A stretch of DNA of 64,000 nt from positions 5,890,001 through 5,954,000 of the forward strand of contig NZ_CP109327.1 in the NCBI RefSeq assembly GCF_035918155.1. The letters are read 5' to 3'. Positions within the stretch are counted from its first letter, which is position 1; every line of letters begins with the position of its first letter. This stretch comes from Streptomyces sp. NBC_01591 (GTDB lineage Bacteria; Actinomycetota; Actinomycetes; Streptomycetales; Streptomycetaceae). Of this stretch, positions 1 through 8,204 are shown piece by piece. The notes beneath the pieces were generated by a model. The model searched no databases. It was not told where the DNA came from and saw only the letters and a list, made by a program, of their open reading frames with translations. The position numbers and the translations under genes are program-made.

Positions 1-135
1 GTCGTGGTCGAGATGGGCGTCCCGCAGGCGGCCCCCAGGGGCGCCCTGCACATCGCCACCCACGGCGCGGCCCGCGTCTGCGGCCTCGCGGCGGCGGAGC
101 TCATCGTCAGGGGCACGGACGGCCCGACGGCCTGA
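1..135 (+). CDS. C-terminal end of a glycoside hydrolase family 3-like protein (partial)
   Basis: An open frame enters from the left edge and stops with TGA at 133-135; 44 codons are visible. The tail contains GALHIATHGAARVCG and an Ala-rich end, which resembles the C-terminus of the GH3 beta-N-acetylglucosaminidase (DasD type) found next to nagB in Streptomyces. That would fit a gene feeding GlcNAc into the NagB step encoded convergently downstream. The assignment rests on a short tail plus neighbourhood, so it is only moderately sure. Confidence 0.6.
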   Translation, partial: VVVEMGVPQAAPRGALHIATHGAARVCGLAAAELIVRGTDGPTA

Positions 136-194
136 GCGTCGGGCGTGATGCGGGGCCGGGGGGCATCACGCCCGACCGGGCCCGCGACGGCATA

Positions 195-239
195 CGAGAG
201 GGCCGGGGGCACCCACCGCGGGTGCCCCCGGCCCTCTCG
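195..239. terminator. Bidirectional terminator hairpin between hydrolase and nagB
   Basis: A perfect 20-bp inverted repeat (195-214 with 220-239) and a 5-base loop lie between two convergent genes. There is no clear T-tract on either side, as is common for Streptomyces hairpin terminators. Confidence 0.75.
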
Positions 240-254
240 ACGTGTCCGGGACCG

Positions 255-1040
255 TTACAGCCCCTGCCACGGCGGCTTCGCCGCGTACGTGGCGCGGAAG
301 TAGTCCGCCAGCTTCAGCTTCGACGCGGCGGCCTCGTCCACCACCACCGTCGCGTGCGGGTGCAGTTGCAGCGCCGACGCGGGCACGATCGAGGCGACCG
401 GCCCCTCCACCGTCTGCGCCACGGCGTCCGCCTTGCCCTCGCCGGTGGCCAGCAGGATCGGGTGGCGGGAATCCAGGATGGTGCCGATGCCCTGGGTGAT
501 CACGTGGTGCGGTACCTGCGCGATGTCGTTGTCGAAGAAGCGCGCGTTGTCGACCCGGGTCTGCTCGGTGAGCGTCTTGATCCGGGTACGGGAGGCGAGC
601 GAGGAGCACGGCTCGTTGAAGCCGATGTGCCCGTCGGTGCCGATGCCGAGGAGCTGCAGGTCCACGCCACCGGCCTCGGCGAGCGCCTTGTCGTACGCCT
701 GGCAGGCCGCCTGGACGTCCTCGGCGGAGCCGTCGGGGCCCATGAAGGACGCCTCGGACAGGCCGAGCGGTTCGACGACCTCGCGCAGCACCACCGAGCG
801 GTAGGACTCGGGGTGACCCGCCGGCAGTCCCACGTACTCGTCGAGCTGGCAGATGCGGGCGCGCGAGGCGTCGACGGCACCGGAGCGGACCTTGGCCGCC
901 AGTGCCTGGTAGACGGGCAGCGGGGTCGAGCCGGTGGCAACGCCGAGAAGGGCGTCGGGCTTGCGGCTCAGCAGGGCGCCGATGGCCTCCGCGATGAGTT
1001 CGCCGCCTGCCTTGGCGTCCGGGACGATGACAACTTCCAC
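255..1040 (-). CDS. nagB: Glucosamine-6-phosphate deaminase NagB
   Basis: Converts glucosamine-6-phosphate to fructose-6-phosphate and ammonia, moving aminosugars from chitin or cell wall into glycolysis in the cytoplasm. The 261-residue product has the usual family length and features: GVATGSTPLPVYQ near the N-terminus (phosphate loop), CQLDEYVGL with the active-site aspartate, LGIGTDGHIGFNEP (catalytic Asp/His region), and a C-terminal lid. The start is GTG at 1040, giving MEVVIVPDAKAGG; upstream in-frame codons run into the regulatory region. A DasR-type box lies 32-47 bases upstream, so repression by the GntR regulator DasR with release by glucosamine-6-phosphate is expected from established biology. 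Confidence 0.95.
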   Translation of the reverse strand: MEVVIVPDAKAGGELIAEAIGALLSRKPDALLGVATGSTPLPVYQALAAKVRSGAVDASRARICQLDEYVGLPAGHPESYRSVVLREVVEPLGLSEASFMGPDGSAEDVQAACQAYDKALAEAGGVDLQLLGIGTDGHIGFNEPCSSLASRTRIKTLTEQTRVDNARFFDNDIAQVPHHVITQGIGTILDSRHPILLATGEGKADAVAQTVEGPVASIVPASALQLHPHATVVVDEAAASKLKLADYFRATYAAKPPWQGL

Positions 1041-1071
1041 GCGGGGCCTGCCGATCTGAAGAGTGGAGTCA

Positions 1072-1087
1072 GGTGGTATAGACCAAT
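1072..1087. promoter_or_regulatory. DasR responsive element (dre) in the nagB/SIS divergent region
   Basis: GGTGGTATAGACCAAT carries the near-palindromic core TGGTATAGACCA, one mismatch from the dre core TGGTCTAGACCA known for Streptomyces DasR. It sits just upstream of nagB (start 1040) and could also act on the divergent SIS gene (start 1236). Confidence 0.85.
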
Positions 1088-1235
1088 CGGGTTCCAATCT
1101 AGCAGACCCCGGCAACGCGGGCACGGCGGACGTACGCGTCCCGCCGCAGCCCGCTGGCGGCTGTCCGGCCCCCCGTGGTCGACTGGTCCGGACGGTGTTG
1201 CCGACGCACCGGGACCCCTCTGGGAGGCACTCGAC

Positions 1236-2306
1236 ATGTCCGCCACTTCTCCGGCCGAGGAGAGCGAGCAGCCGGGCCGGATCATGTCCCGCGAGATGGC
1301 CGAGCAGCCCGCGATGCTCCGGCGCATCCTCGCCGAGGGCGCCCCCAGGATCCGTGAGGTGGCCGCCGCGATCGCGGCGAGGAAGCCGCGCTTCGTCCTG
1401 CTCACCGCCCGGGGCACCTCGGACAACGCCGCGCTGTACGCCAAGTACCTGCTGGAGATCCGGCTCGGCCTGCCCTGCGGTCTCGCCTCGATGTCGACCA
1501 CCACCGCGTACGGCGCGAAGCCGGACCTCAGGGACGTCCTCGTCATCACCGTCAGCCAGTCCGGCGGCTCGCCCGACCTGGTGGAGGCCACCAGGTCGGC
1601 GCGCGAGGCCGGTGCGATCACCCTGGCCGTCACCAACAACCGGGACTCGCCGCTGGCCGCCGTCTCCGAGCACCACATCGACATCCTGGCCGGCCCGGAG
1701 AAGGCCCTTCCGGCCACCAAGACGTACACCGCGTCGCTGCTGTCCCTCTACCTCTTCGTGGAGGGGCTGGCCGGCGGCGACGGCTCGGCCGCCGCGGTCC
1801 TGCCGGAGCGGGCCGAGGAGATCCTGGCCCGCAGGGACGAGGTCAAGGCCCTGGCGTCGCGCTACCGCTTCGCCGAGCGCATGGTCATCACCTCGCGCGG
1901 TTACGGCTACCCCACCGCCAAGGAAGCTGCCCTGAAGCTGATGGAGACCAGTTACATCCCGGCTCTCTCGTACTCGGGCGCCGACCTGCTGCACGGCCCG
2001 CTCGCCATGGTCGACAACATCTCCCCGGTGATCGCCGTGGTCACCGACGGCCGGGGCGGCGCGGCGCTCCAGCCGGTCCTGGACCGGCTGCGCGGCCGCG
2101 GCGCGGACCTCTTCGTGGTCGGCCCCGAGGCGCAGGTCGCGGCGGCGTCCGCGGGCTTCGTGCTGCCGACGGCCGGGGTCGCCGAGGAGCTCCAGCCGGT
2201 CCTGGAGATCCTGCCCCTGCAGATGCTGGCGTACGAGGTGACGATCGCCCGCGGTCAGGATCCGGACGCGCCCCGCGCCCTGGCCAAGGTCACCGAGACC
2301 CGCTGA
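1236..2306 (+). CDS. SIS-domain sugar isomerase/deaminase (GlmS isomerase-half or NagB-II like)
   Basis: A 356-residue protein with two SIS sugar-phosphate-binding domains and no glutamine amidotransferase domain. The first SIS has TARGTSDNAALYAKY (about residues 57-71) and TVSQSGGSPDLVEATR (about 105-120); the second has SRGYGYPTAKEAALKLMET and SGADLLHGP (about 213-248), motifs of the GlmS isomerase domain and NagB-II/AgaS relatives. The expected role is isomerisation or deamination of an aminosugar phosphate. The ATG at 1236 is preceded by GGGAGG at a good distance. The gene is divergent from nagB and shares its DasR-box region, which supports an aminosugar role. Exact substrate is not decidable. 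Confidence 0.85.
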   Translation: MSATSPAEESEQPGRIMSREMAEQPAMLRRILAEGAPRIREVAAAIAARKPRFVLLTARGTSDNAALYAKYLLEIRLGLPCGLASMSTTTAYGAKPDLRDVLVITVSQSGGSPDLVEATRSAREAGAITLAVTNNRDSPLAAVSEHHIDILAGPEKALPATKTYTASLLSLYLFVEGLAGGDGSAAAVLPERAEEILARRDEVKALASRYRFAERMVITSRGYGYPTAKEAALKLMETSYIPALSYSGADLLHGPLAMVDNISPVIAVVTDGRGGAALQPVLDRLRGRGADLFVVGPEAQVAAASAGFVLPTAGVAEELQPVLEILPLQMLAYEVTIARGQDPDAPRALAKVTETR

Positions 2307-2669
2307 ACGCCGGGAACGGCCCGGAAACACCCGCGGGCCACGGCGCCGGGACGGGACCCTCGGCCCGTCCGGCACCGCAGCCCGGAGTAAGACCGGCCAT
2401 CACGGACGGTCTGTTCGGCCGGCGGTGTGCGGTGCCCCCGGCCGGGGAGAGGTACCGGCGCGGTCAGGGCAGAGAGCGCGGGTACCTCGATCCGCCCTCC
2501 TGTGCGGGGAGAGCGGAAGTTCTGGCTATAGCATTGTGGACTAGACCATTCGCCCGTGTCCATCCATAGGAGAGCCGTAATTTTCCGGCCTCCATCCCTA
2601 CACGCACGGCCCGGTCGTTCGGTTCGGAACCATTGTCCATCCGCGGGTACGCTCGCACACGTGCCCTCC
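2307..2669. other. Intergenic region upstream of the sensor kinase gene
   Basis: About 360 bases without a gene. The left part is GC-rich with an imperfect hairpin (near 2341-2378) that could end the SIS transcript. The right part is AT-richer and holds a second DasR-like box at 2535-2550 and probably the kinase promoter. No other structure was recognised. Confidence 0.5.
2535..2550. promoter_or_regulatory. Second dre-like site upstream of the histidine kinase
   Basis: The core TGGACTAGACCA (2537-2548) differs from the dre core TGGTCTAGACCA at one base. It lies 120 bases upstream of the kinase ATG, in the AT-richer stretch where a promoter is expected. Whether DasR binds is untested. Confidence 0.55.
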
Positions 2670-4136
2670 ATGAACGACCTCGTCCGCCAGCACACAGCCC
2701 TCAGTGACACCGACCTGGAGTGGCTGCATCTGCTGGTCTCGGAGTGGCAGCTGCTCTCCGACCTGTCCTTCGCCGACCTCGTGCTCTGGGTCCCTACCCG
2801 CGACGGCACCCGCTATGTGTCCGTGGCCCAGATGCGCCCCAACACCGGCCCCACCTCCTACCAGGACGACATGGTCGGGCACCTGGTGCCGCGCGGCCGC
2901 CGTCCGCTGCTGGACGCGGCGCTGGACGAGGGCCGGATCGTGCGCGAGGGCGACCCGGAGTGGCGCGAGGAGGTGCCGGTACGGGTCGAGTCGATCCCCG
3001 TACGCAGGGAGGGCCGGGTCCTCGGGGTCATCGCCCGCAACACCAACCTCCTCACCGTCCGGACCCCGTCCAGGCTGGAGCTCACCTACCTCCAGTCGGC
3101 CTCCGACCTGGCCCAGATGATTGCCGCGGGGTCCTTCCCCTTCCCCGGCCAGCAGGTCGACATGGACGCATCGCCGCGCGTCGGCGACGGGCTGATCAGG
3201 CTCGACGCCGACGGAGTCGTCCAGTACGCCAGCCCCAACGGCCTCTCCGCGTATCACCGGCTCGGCCTCGCCTCCGATCTGGTCGGCCAGCACCTGGGCG
3301 GGATCACCGCCGAACTCGCCCCCTCCCGGGGTCCGGTGGACGAGGCCCTGGTCAAACTGGCCAGCGGCTACGCGCCCCGGGAGTTCGAAGTCGAGTGCGC
3401 GGGCGGGGTGATCCAGCTCCGGGCGATCCCGCTCAAGCCCAAGGGCGTCCGCATCGGCTCCCTGGTCCTGCTCCGGGACGTCACCGAACTCCGTCGCCGC
3501 GAACGCGAGTTGATCACCAAGGACGCCACCATCCGGGAGATCCACCACCGGGTGAAGAACAACCTTCAGACCGTTGCGGCCCTGTTGCGGCTCCAGGCCC
3601 GGCGGATGGACTCGGTACGGGGCCGCGAGGCGCTCAACGAGGCGGTACGGCGCGTCGGTTCGATCGCCATCGTTCATGAGACGCTGTCCCAGAATCTGGA
3701 CGAGCGGGTGGAGTTCGACGAGATCGCCGACCGCGTCATCGCGATGGTCGCCGAGATCTCGCCGGGCAAGGTCACCTGCCGTCGGACGGGACGCTTCGGC
3801 ATCCTCGACGCCGAAGTGGCCACGCCGCTTGCGATGGTGCTCACGGAGGTCCTGCAGAACGCCCTGGAACACGCCTTCACGCTCGCCGAGTCCGGCACGG
3901 TGGAGGTGTCCGCGGTGCGCGGCGGTTCCTCCGTCGAGACGCGGCTGCTGATCACGGTCCAGGACGACGGGTGCGGTCTGCCCGAGGGGTTCGACCCGCA
4001 GCGCGCCGGCAATCTGGGGCTGCAGATCGTCAGGACGCTGGTGGAAGGCGAGTTGGGCGGAACCTTCGGCATGGTCCCGGCCCCCGAGCGCGGCACCCAG
4101 GTCGTGCTCGACATCCCGGTCCGGTCCGAGAAGTAG
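2670..4136 (+). CDS. pdtaS: PdtaS-type sensor histidine kinase (HisKA_2 family)
   Basis: A cytosolic 488-residue kinase without membrane segments. An N-terminal GAF-like domain (about 30-150) is followed by a PAS domain (about 165-270, LIRLDADGVVQYASPNG), a HisKA_2 phosphoacceptor helix EIHHRVKNNLQTVAALLRLQ with His at about 292, and a HATPase domain (DDGCGLPEGF, NLGLQIVRTLVEGELGG). This is the layout of actinobacterial PdtaS, which phosphorylates an ANTAR-type RNA-binding regulator; no such partner is in this window. ATG at 2670 is chosen because it starts the conserved MNDLVRQHTALSDTD; GTG at 2661 is an alternative. Followed by a strong hairpin terminator. Confidence 0.88.
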   Translation: MNDLVRQHTALSDTDLEWLHLLVSEWQLLSDLSFADLVLWVPTRDGTRYVSVAQMRPNTGPTSYQDDMVGHLVPRGRRPLLDAALDEGRIVREGDPEWREEVPVRVESIPVRREGRVLGVIARNTNLLTVRTPSRLELTYLQSASDLAQMIAAGSFPFPGQQVDMDASPRVGDGLIRLDADGVVQYASPNGLSAYHRLGLASDLVGQHLGGITAELAPSRGPVDEALVKLASGYAPREFEVECAGGVIQLRAIPLKPKGVRIGSLVLLRDVTELRRRERELITKDATIREIHHRVKNNLQTVAALLRLQARRMDSVRGREALNEAVRRVGSIAIVHETLSQNLDERVEFDEIADRVIAMVAEISPGKVTCRRTGRFGILDAEVATPLAMVLTEVLQNALEHAFTLAESGTVEVSAVRGGSSVETRLLITVQDDGCGLPEGFDPQRAGNLGLQIVRTLVEGELGGTFGMVPAPERGTQVVLDIPVRSEK

Positions 4137-4201
4137 CCCCGCCGGCCCGCCTGCTCTTCGGGTGCTCTTCGGGGCGACGGACGGGCGGGACACGAACACA
4201 G

Positions 4202-4239
4202 CAGTGAGCCCGGACCGTTGTCACGGTCCGGGCTCACTG
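4202..4239. terminator. Bidirectional terminator between kinase and wblE
   Basis: Perfect 17-bp inverted repeat (4202-4218 with 4223-4239), 4-base loop, between two convergent genes. Confidence 0.8.
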
Positions 4240-4344
4240 TTCATGCATACGCTTCGGGGGTACTGCGCGCTGCGACTCGGGGGGCGGGGTTGTGCGTACG
4301 CTCTGTACGCGCCGCCTGGCTGAGGCTCGTAGCGGTGGCGTCGG

Positions 4345-4602
4345 TCAGGCGCTGGCGTTACGCGCCCGGTTGCGAGCGGCACGGCGCTTCATCGCGCGGC
4401 GCTCATCCTCGCTGAGGCCACCCCAGACGCCGGAGTCCTGGCCGGACTCGAGCGCCCACTGCAGGCACTGCTCCATGACGGGGCAGCGACGGCAGACGGC
4501 CTTGGCTTCCTCGATCTGCAGCAGCGCAGGACCGGTGTTGCCGATGGGGAAGAACAGCTCGGGGTCTTCCTCACGACAAACGGCGTTGTGACGCCAGTCC
4601 AT
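4345..4602 (-). CDS. wblE: WhiB-family iron-sulfur regulator WblE (WhiB1 orthologue)
   Basis: An 85-residue WhiB-like protein. Four cysteines at 9, 37, 40 and 46 (C-N27-CxxC-N5-C) would ligate a [4Fe-4S] cluster; GVWGG is the family beta-turn and the Arg/Lys-rich tail (RRAMKRRAARNRARN) is the DNA-binding end. WhiB1 of mycobacteria binds the main sigma factor and senses nitric oxide; WblE is its Streptomyces counterpart. The ATG at 4602 follows AAGGAG. A CRP-like palindrome lies 43-58 bases upstream of the start. Confidence 0.93.
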   Translation of the reverse strand: MDWRHNAVCREEDPELFFPIGNTGPALLQIEEAKAVCRRCPVMEQCLQWALESGQDSGVWGGLSEDERRAMKRRAARNRARNASA

Positions 4603-4921
4603 GGCTGCTACCTCTCCTTGGTATTACATACTGGTGCTTGTGAATGTGAACGCTTTCACGAATCCCCCCGCAGATGATGGGCCGACGCCCAGATGAACTG
4701 GTTGTGGTCCTGTGAAGTGAGGAGGGGTTCTGGCTCTCAGTGGAGGCCGGTGTTGCGGGCCGTCCCGATCGCCATGTAGAGATTCGCAAACCTCAGCGGC
4801 GGATACAACCCCTTCTGGAAACTTTTTTTTGATTCCTCGGTGTCGACTAGGTCACAGCCGTACTTCTATGGGGTGGATCCCAGCCCAAACGTTCGAGTTA
4901 AAGGACTTTGGTCCCTTCCAC
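4603..4921. other. Intergenic region: wblE promoter area
   Basis: About 320 bases, AT-rich for this genome, with an 8-base T run near 4825-4832. On the minus strand it must carry the wblE promoter; a CRP-like site is at 4645-4660. No reliable -10/-35 pair was assigned and no coding potential was seen. Confidence 0.5.
4645..4660. promoter_or_regulatory. CRP-like palindrome upstream of wblE
   Basis: TGTGAACGCTTTCACG fits TGTGA-N6-TCAC and contains the perfect inverted repeat GTGAA-N4-TTCAC (4646-4659). It lies 43-58 bases upstream of the wblE ATG. CRP control of the mycobacterial orthologue whiB1 is established; transfer to this gene is inference. Confidence 0.5.
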
Positions 4922-5890
4922 TCACACAATCACACGCAGTGCACGGCGTACGCCTGTGAACGTCACACTTGTGCGTACTCCCAGGTGGTCGCCGTCCATC
5001 TGGAAGGGCAGTGGCACCTTTGAATGCAAGGTGAAGTCCGTGAGGTCGTGAAGTGAAACAGCGTGCTTGCCGGACGGGCCCTTCTCCGGGCTCGAAGTGA
5101 GCAGCTGGGTGCCGTACCGGGCGACCGCCGGGGTGGAGAGCCGCTTCAGGCCGAGCACGTCCAGGCCGGTGTCGAAGGTGGCCTTCGGGGACGCGTACAA
5201 CGGACGATTGCCCAGGTAGGACCAGGGGGCGGTGTTGGAGATTATGGACAGTGCCAGGTCGGTGACCGGGTCATGTCCGGGAGTCTCCAGGGTCATCACG
5301 CCCTGTCTGCGGTGCGGCTCGTCGAGGAACTGCCGGACCACCTGGCGTACGTACAGCGCATGCGTCGAACGCTTGCCGCGTTCGCGCTGCTGTTCGACCC
5401 GGCCGACCACGCCCGCGTCGAATCCCAGTCCGGCGCAGAAGGTGAACCAGCGCTCCGGGACCGACTCGTCCTCGGTGCCGGGGGTGCCGGCCGCCAGTCC
5501 GAGGCCGACCGTGCGTTCGGTCCGGTTGGCGAGGGCGTCCAGGATCGCTCCGGTCGCCTCCACCGCGTCGTTGGGCAGGCCCAGGGCGCGCGCGAACACA
5601 TTGGTGGAGCCGCCGGGAACCACCGCGAGGCTCGGCAGGTTGTCCAGGTCGGGGCCGTTGTGCAGGAGCCCGTTGACGACCTCGTTGACCGTGCCGTCGC
5701 CGCCCAGGGCGACCACGAGATCGATGTCGTCGGCGTCCGCGGCCCGCCGCCCCAGGTCCCGCGCGTGACCGCGGTACTCCGTGGTCACGGCCTCCAGCTT
5801 CATCTCGCTGGCCAGCGCATGGATGAGCACATCACGGGTCCGCGCACTGGTGGTGGTAGCAGCTGGATTGACCACGAGGAGTGCGCGCAT
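4922..5890 (-). CDS. Diacylglycerol kinase-family lipid kinase
   Basis: A 322-residue soluble kinase of the DgkB/YegS family, which phosphorylates diacylglycerol or a related lipid at the membrane surface. The nucleotide loop VVALGGDGTVNEVVNGL is at residues 59-75 and PGGSTNVFARALGL at about 92-105; the C-terminal beta-sandwich ends with FQMDGDHLGVRTSVTF, typical for the family. Length is normal. It lies downstream of wblE on the same strand but 320 bases away, so it probably has its own promoter. Confidence 0.9.
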   Translation of the reverse strand: MRALLVVNPAATTTSARTRDVLIHALASEMKLEAVTTEYRGHARDLGRRAADADDIDLVVALGGDGTVNEVVNGLLHNGPDLDNLPSLAVVPGGSTNVFARALGLPNDAVEATGAILDALANRTERTVGLGLAAGTPGTEDESVPERWFTFCAGLGFDAGVVGRVEQQRERGKRSTHALYVRQVVRQFLDEPHRRQGVMTLETPGHDPVTDLALSIISNTAPWSYLGNRPLYASPKATFDTGLDVLGLKRLSTPAVARYGTQLLTSSPEKGPSGKHAVSLHDLTDFTLHSKVPLPFQMDGDHLGVRTSVTFTGVRRALRVIV

Positions 5891-6063
5891 GACCGCCAGA
5901 CTACCTACCGCGCGGTATCACTCTGAAGTCCCGCCCCATGACCTTCACGCTCGGTGACGATCCAGGTGCTGCGGGCGGGTCCGGTCGTCCGTTCCCGTAC
6001 CGATTCCGACCCCGTTCCGACCCCGGCTTCGCTTTCGTGGCGCCGGGATGCCAACCTGCAAGG

Positions 6064-6519
6064 GTGAGTACTCAGCAGAACACGCCCTCCTCGTCGCCCT
6101 CGCCGAGGCTCGAACCGGCGAAGCCGAGCAGGATCACTCTCGTTGCCGCACTCACCGCCCTGGAAGGGGCGGCGCTCGCCATCGGCGGGATCTACATGCT
6201 GGTCATGGGCCTGCTCGGACGCCCCGAGAGCCCGCAGCAGGCGGAGATGGGCGGGCTGACGCTGATCGCGCTCGCCCTGATCCCGTTGTTCGCCGCCCGC
6301 GGTCTGCTGCGGCGTCGCAGCTGGAGCCGCGGTCCCGCGCTCATCACGCAGATCATCGCGCTCCCGGTGGCCTGGACGCTGCTGAGGTCGCAAGGAGTGC
6401 TGATCCCGGCCGGGATCGTGCTCGCCGCGGTGACCCTGACGGCGTTCTACCAGCTGGTCAGGCCGACGACGGTCGAGGCTCTCGGCATCCGCCGGCCGGG
6501 CACCACGCCGGAGGGCTGA
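6064..6519 (+). CDS. Small integral membrane protein of unknown function
   Basis: A 151-residue protein with a charged, Ser/Pro-rich N-terminus (1-25) followed by four predicted hydrophobic segments (about 28-48, 62-78, 88-107, 109-126). No catalytic motif is visible. The GTG at 6064 gives VSTQQNTPSSSPSP; longer in-frame starts exist from 5938 but their translation is Arg/Pro-rich and unlike protein. It lies divergent from the lipid kinase and convergent with sigH. Function unknown. Confidence 0.8.
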   Translation: MSTQQNTPSSSPSPRLEPAKPSRITLVAALTALEGAALAIGGIYMLVMGLLGRPESPQQAEMGGLTLIALALIPLFAARGLLRRRSWSRGPALITQIIALPVAWTLLRSQGVLIPAGIVLAAVTLTAFYQLVRPTTVEALGIRRPGTTPEG

Positions 6520-6522
6520 GCC

Positions 6523-6565
6523 GGCCGGTCCGATGCCGGGCGGGGCGGCGGGCATCGGACCGGCC
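6523..6565. terminator. Bidirectional terminator between membrane protein gene and sigH
   Basis: 15-bp perfect inverted repeat (6523-6537 with 6551-6565) around a 13-base loop, between convergent genes. Confidence 0.7.
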
Positions 6566-6605
6566 GACGGCGCGGGCAGGCCCGCGCCGCGAGCGGCCCC
6601 GCCCG

Positions 6606-7550
6606 CTACTCCTCGACGAGCAGACGCTCGCGCAGCTGCGCCAGCGTGCGGGCCAGCAGCCGCGAGACGTGCATCTGTGAGATGCCGACCTCCTGTGCGA
6701 TCTGCGACTGGGTCATGTTGCCGAAGAAGCGCAGCAGCAGAATCCGCTTCTCGCGCGGCGGCAGATCCTCCAGCAGCGGCTTCAGCGACTCCCGGTACTC
6801 GACGCCCTCCAGCGCCTCGTCCTCGGAGCCCAGCGTGTCCGCGACCGCGGGGGACTCGTCGTCCGTGTCCGGCACGTCCAGCGAGAGCGTGCTGTACGCA
6901 TTGGCCGATTCCAGGCCCTCCAGGACCTCTTCCTCGGAGATGCCCAGCCGCTCCGCCAGCTCGTGGACCGTCGGCGAGCGGCCGTGCTGCTGGGAGAGCT
7001 CGGCGGTCGCCGTGGTCAGCGAGAGCCGCAGCTCCTGGAGCCGACGCGGCACCCGGACCGCCCAGCCCTTGTCACGGAAGTGGCGCTTGATCTCGCCGAC
7101 GACCGTCGGGGTCGCGTACGTCGAGAACTCGACGCCGCGGTCCGGGTCGAACCGGTCCACCGATTTGATCAGGCCGATCGTGGCGACCTGGGTCAGGTCG
7201 TCCAGCGGCTCGCCGCGGTTGCGGAACCGGCGGGCGAGATGCTCCACGAGCGGCAGATGCATCCGCACCAGCTGATTGCGCAGCTCCGCCTTCTCGGCCG
7301 ACCCGTCGGGAAGTGCGCGCAGTTCGATGAACAGCGCCCGCGCCCCGCTGCGGTCGTGTGGATCGTGGTGCCCGTGCTCGCTCATCTGGCCTGCCCGCTC
7401 CGCCTGCGACTGCTCCACCGCGACCGTACGGCCCGCCGCCCCGTCCGCCGGATGGGGCAGGGCCTGCTGTTCCGGGATGCCTGCTGCGCGCACCACCCCT
7501 GGTCGCATCGTTTCGTCCCGCACAGGACCGTCCCCGTTCCCGTTGCTCAC
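6606..7550 (-). CDS. sigH: SigB/SigF-type stress sigma factor SigH
   Basis: Region 2 (HLPLVEHLARRFRNRGEPLDDL and GLIKSVDRFDPDRGVEFSTYA), region 3 (GRSPTVHELAERLGISEEEV) and region 4 (LPPREKRILLLRFFGNMTQSQIAQEVGISQMHVSRLLA) define a sigma-70 factor of the SigB/F/G group used in stress and development. The GTG at 7550 overlaps the stop of the upstream anti-sigma gene by four bases (GTGA), giving 314 residues; internal ATGs at 7508 and 7385 could give the shorter forms known for S. coelicolor SigH. Coupling to the antagonist gene supports partner-switch control. Confidence 0.93.
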   Translation of the reverse strand: MSNGNGDGPVRDETMRPGVVRAAGIPEQQALPHPADGAAGRTVAVEQSQAERAGQMSEHGHHDPHDRSGARALFIELRALPDGSAEKAELRNQLVRMHLPLVEHLARRFRNRGEPLDDLTQVATIGLIKSVDRFDPDRGVEFSTYATPTVVGEIKRHFRDKGWAVRVPRRLQELRLSLTTATAELSQQHGRSPTVHELAERLGISEEEVLEGLESANAYSTLSLDVPDTDDESPAVADTLGSEDEALEGVEYRESLKPLLEDLPPREKRILLLRFFGNMTQSQIAQEVGISQMHVSRLLARTLAQLRERLLVEE

Positions 7551-7960
7551 GCCGGCCCGGGTCCCGCGCCGCGCTGTTTGTAGAGGCTGATGCTGACCGT
7601 ACGGTCGTCGGCCACCGAGGAGTCGACCTTGCCGGCCAGTGCGGAGAGCACCGTCCAGGCGAAGGTGTCGCGCTCCGGTGCCCGGCCGTCCGTCGTCGGG
7701 GCGGCCACCGTCACCTCGAGAGAATCCTCGACGAGCCGGAAGACGCAGCTGAGGACGGAGCCCGGCACGGCCTGCTGAAGCAGGATCGCGCAGGCCTCGT
7801 CGACCGCGATGCGAAGATCCTCGATCTCGTCGAGAGTGAAGTCCAAGCGCGCTGCGAGACCGGCCGTGGCCGTACGCAGCACCGACAGGTAGGCACCCGC
7901 AGCGGGCAGCCGGACCTCTACGAAGTCCTGATTCCCGGGCTCGCCTGCGATCTGGGACAC
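7547..7960 (-). CDS. prsH: SigH anti-sigma factor, RsbW/HATPase type
   Basis: A 137-residue serine kinase/anti-sigma protein of the RsbW/SpoIIAB family; it would bind SigH and be released by an anti-anti-sigma protein. LDEIEDLRIAVDEACAILLQQ is the N-box with the conserved Glu/Asn position (DEACA), and the protein ends with the short variable strand TVSISLYKQ. GTG at 7960 is chosen because GGAGG lies seven bases upstream; an in-frame ATG at 8020 lacks such a site. It is translationally coupled to sigH by GTGA. Confidence 0.9.
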   Translation of the reverse strand: MSQIAGEPGNQDFVEVRLPAAGAYLSVLRTATAGLAARLDFTLDEIEDLRIAVDEACAILLQQAVPGSVLSCVFRLVEDSLEVTVAAPTTDGRAPERDTFAWTVLSALAGKVDSSVADDRTVSISLYKQRGAGPGPA

Positions 7961-8179
7961 CCTCACCTCCAAGGTGGCACAAACTCTTTCGAGGATCCGG
8001 GAAGGGTGCCCCGGAGCCATGTGGTACGTCTTCGGTTCTGGTCCGCGACGCTATCGCGACCCATGATGCCGTGTCGCCAGAGCCCCAGCCCATGGCTGTC
8101 ACTCATGGTAAGCCCACGAGTACGCACGGTGGGTAGAGGCCTGCGGCGGTCAATTACGAACAACCGGCGCCGGTTTGAC

Positions 8180-8204
8180 GTACCCAGGCGTCAGACGATC
8201 GAAC
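8180..8204 (-). promoter_or_regulatory. Candidate SigB/SigH-type promoter for the prsH-sigH operon
   Basis: On the minus strand GTTC (8204-8201), a 15-base spacer and GGGTAC (8185-8180) fit the SigB-family pattern GNNT-N14-16-GGGTAC. It lies about 220 bases upstream of the prsH GTG and overlaps the 3' end of the UBP gene. Autoregulation by SigH is suggested but not shown. Confidence 0.4.
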
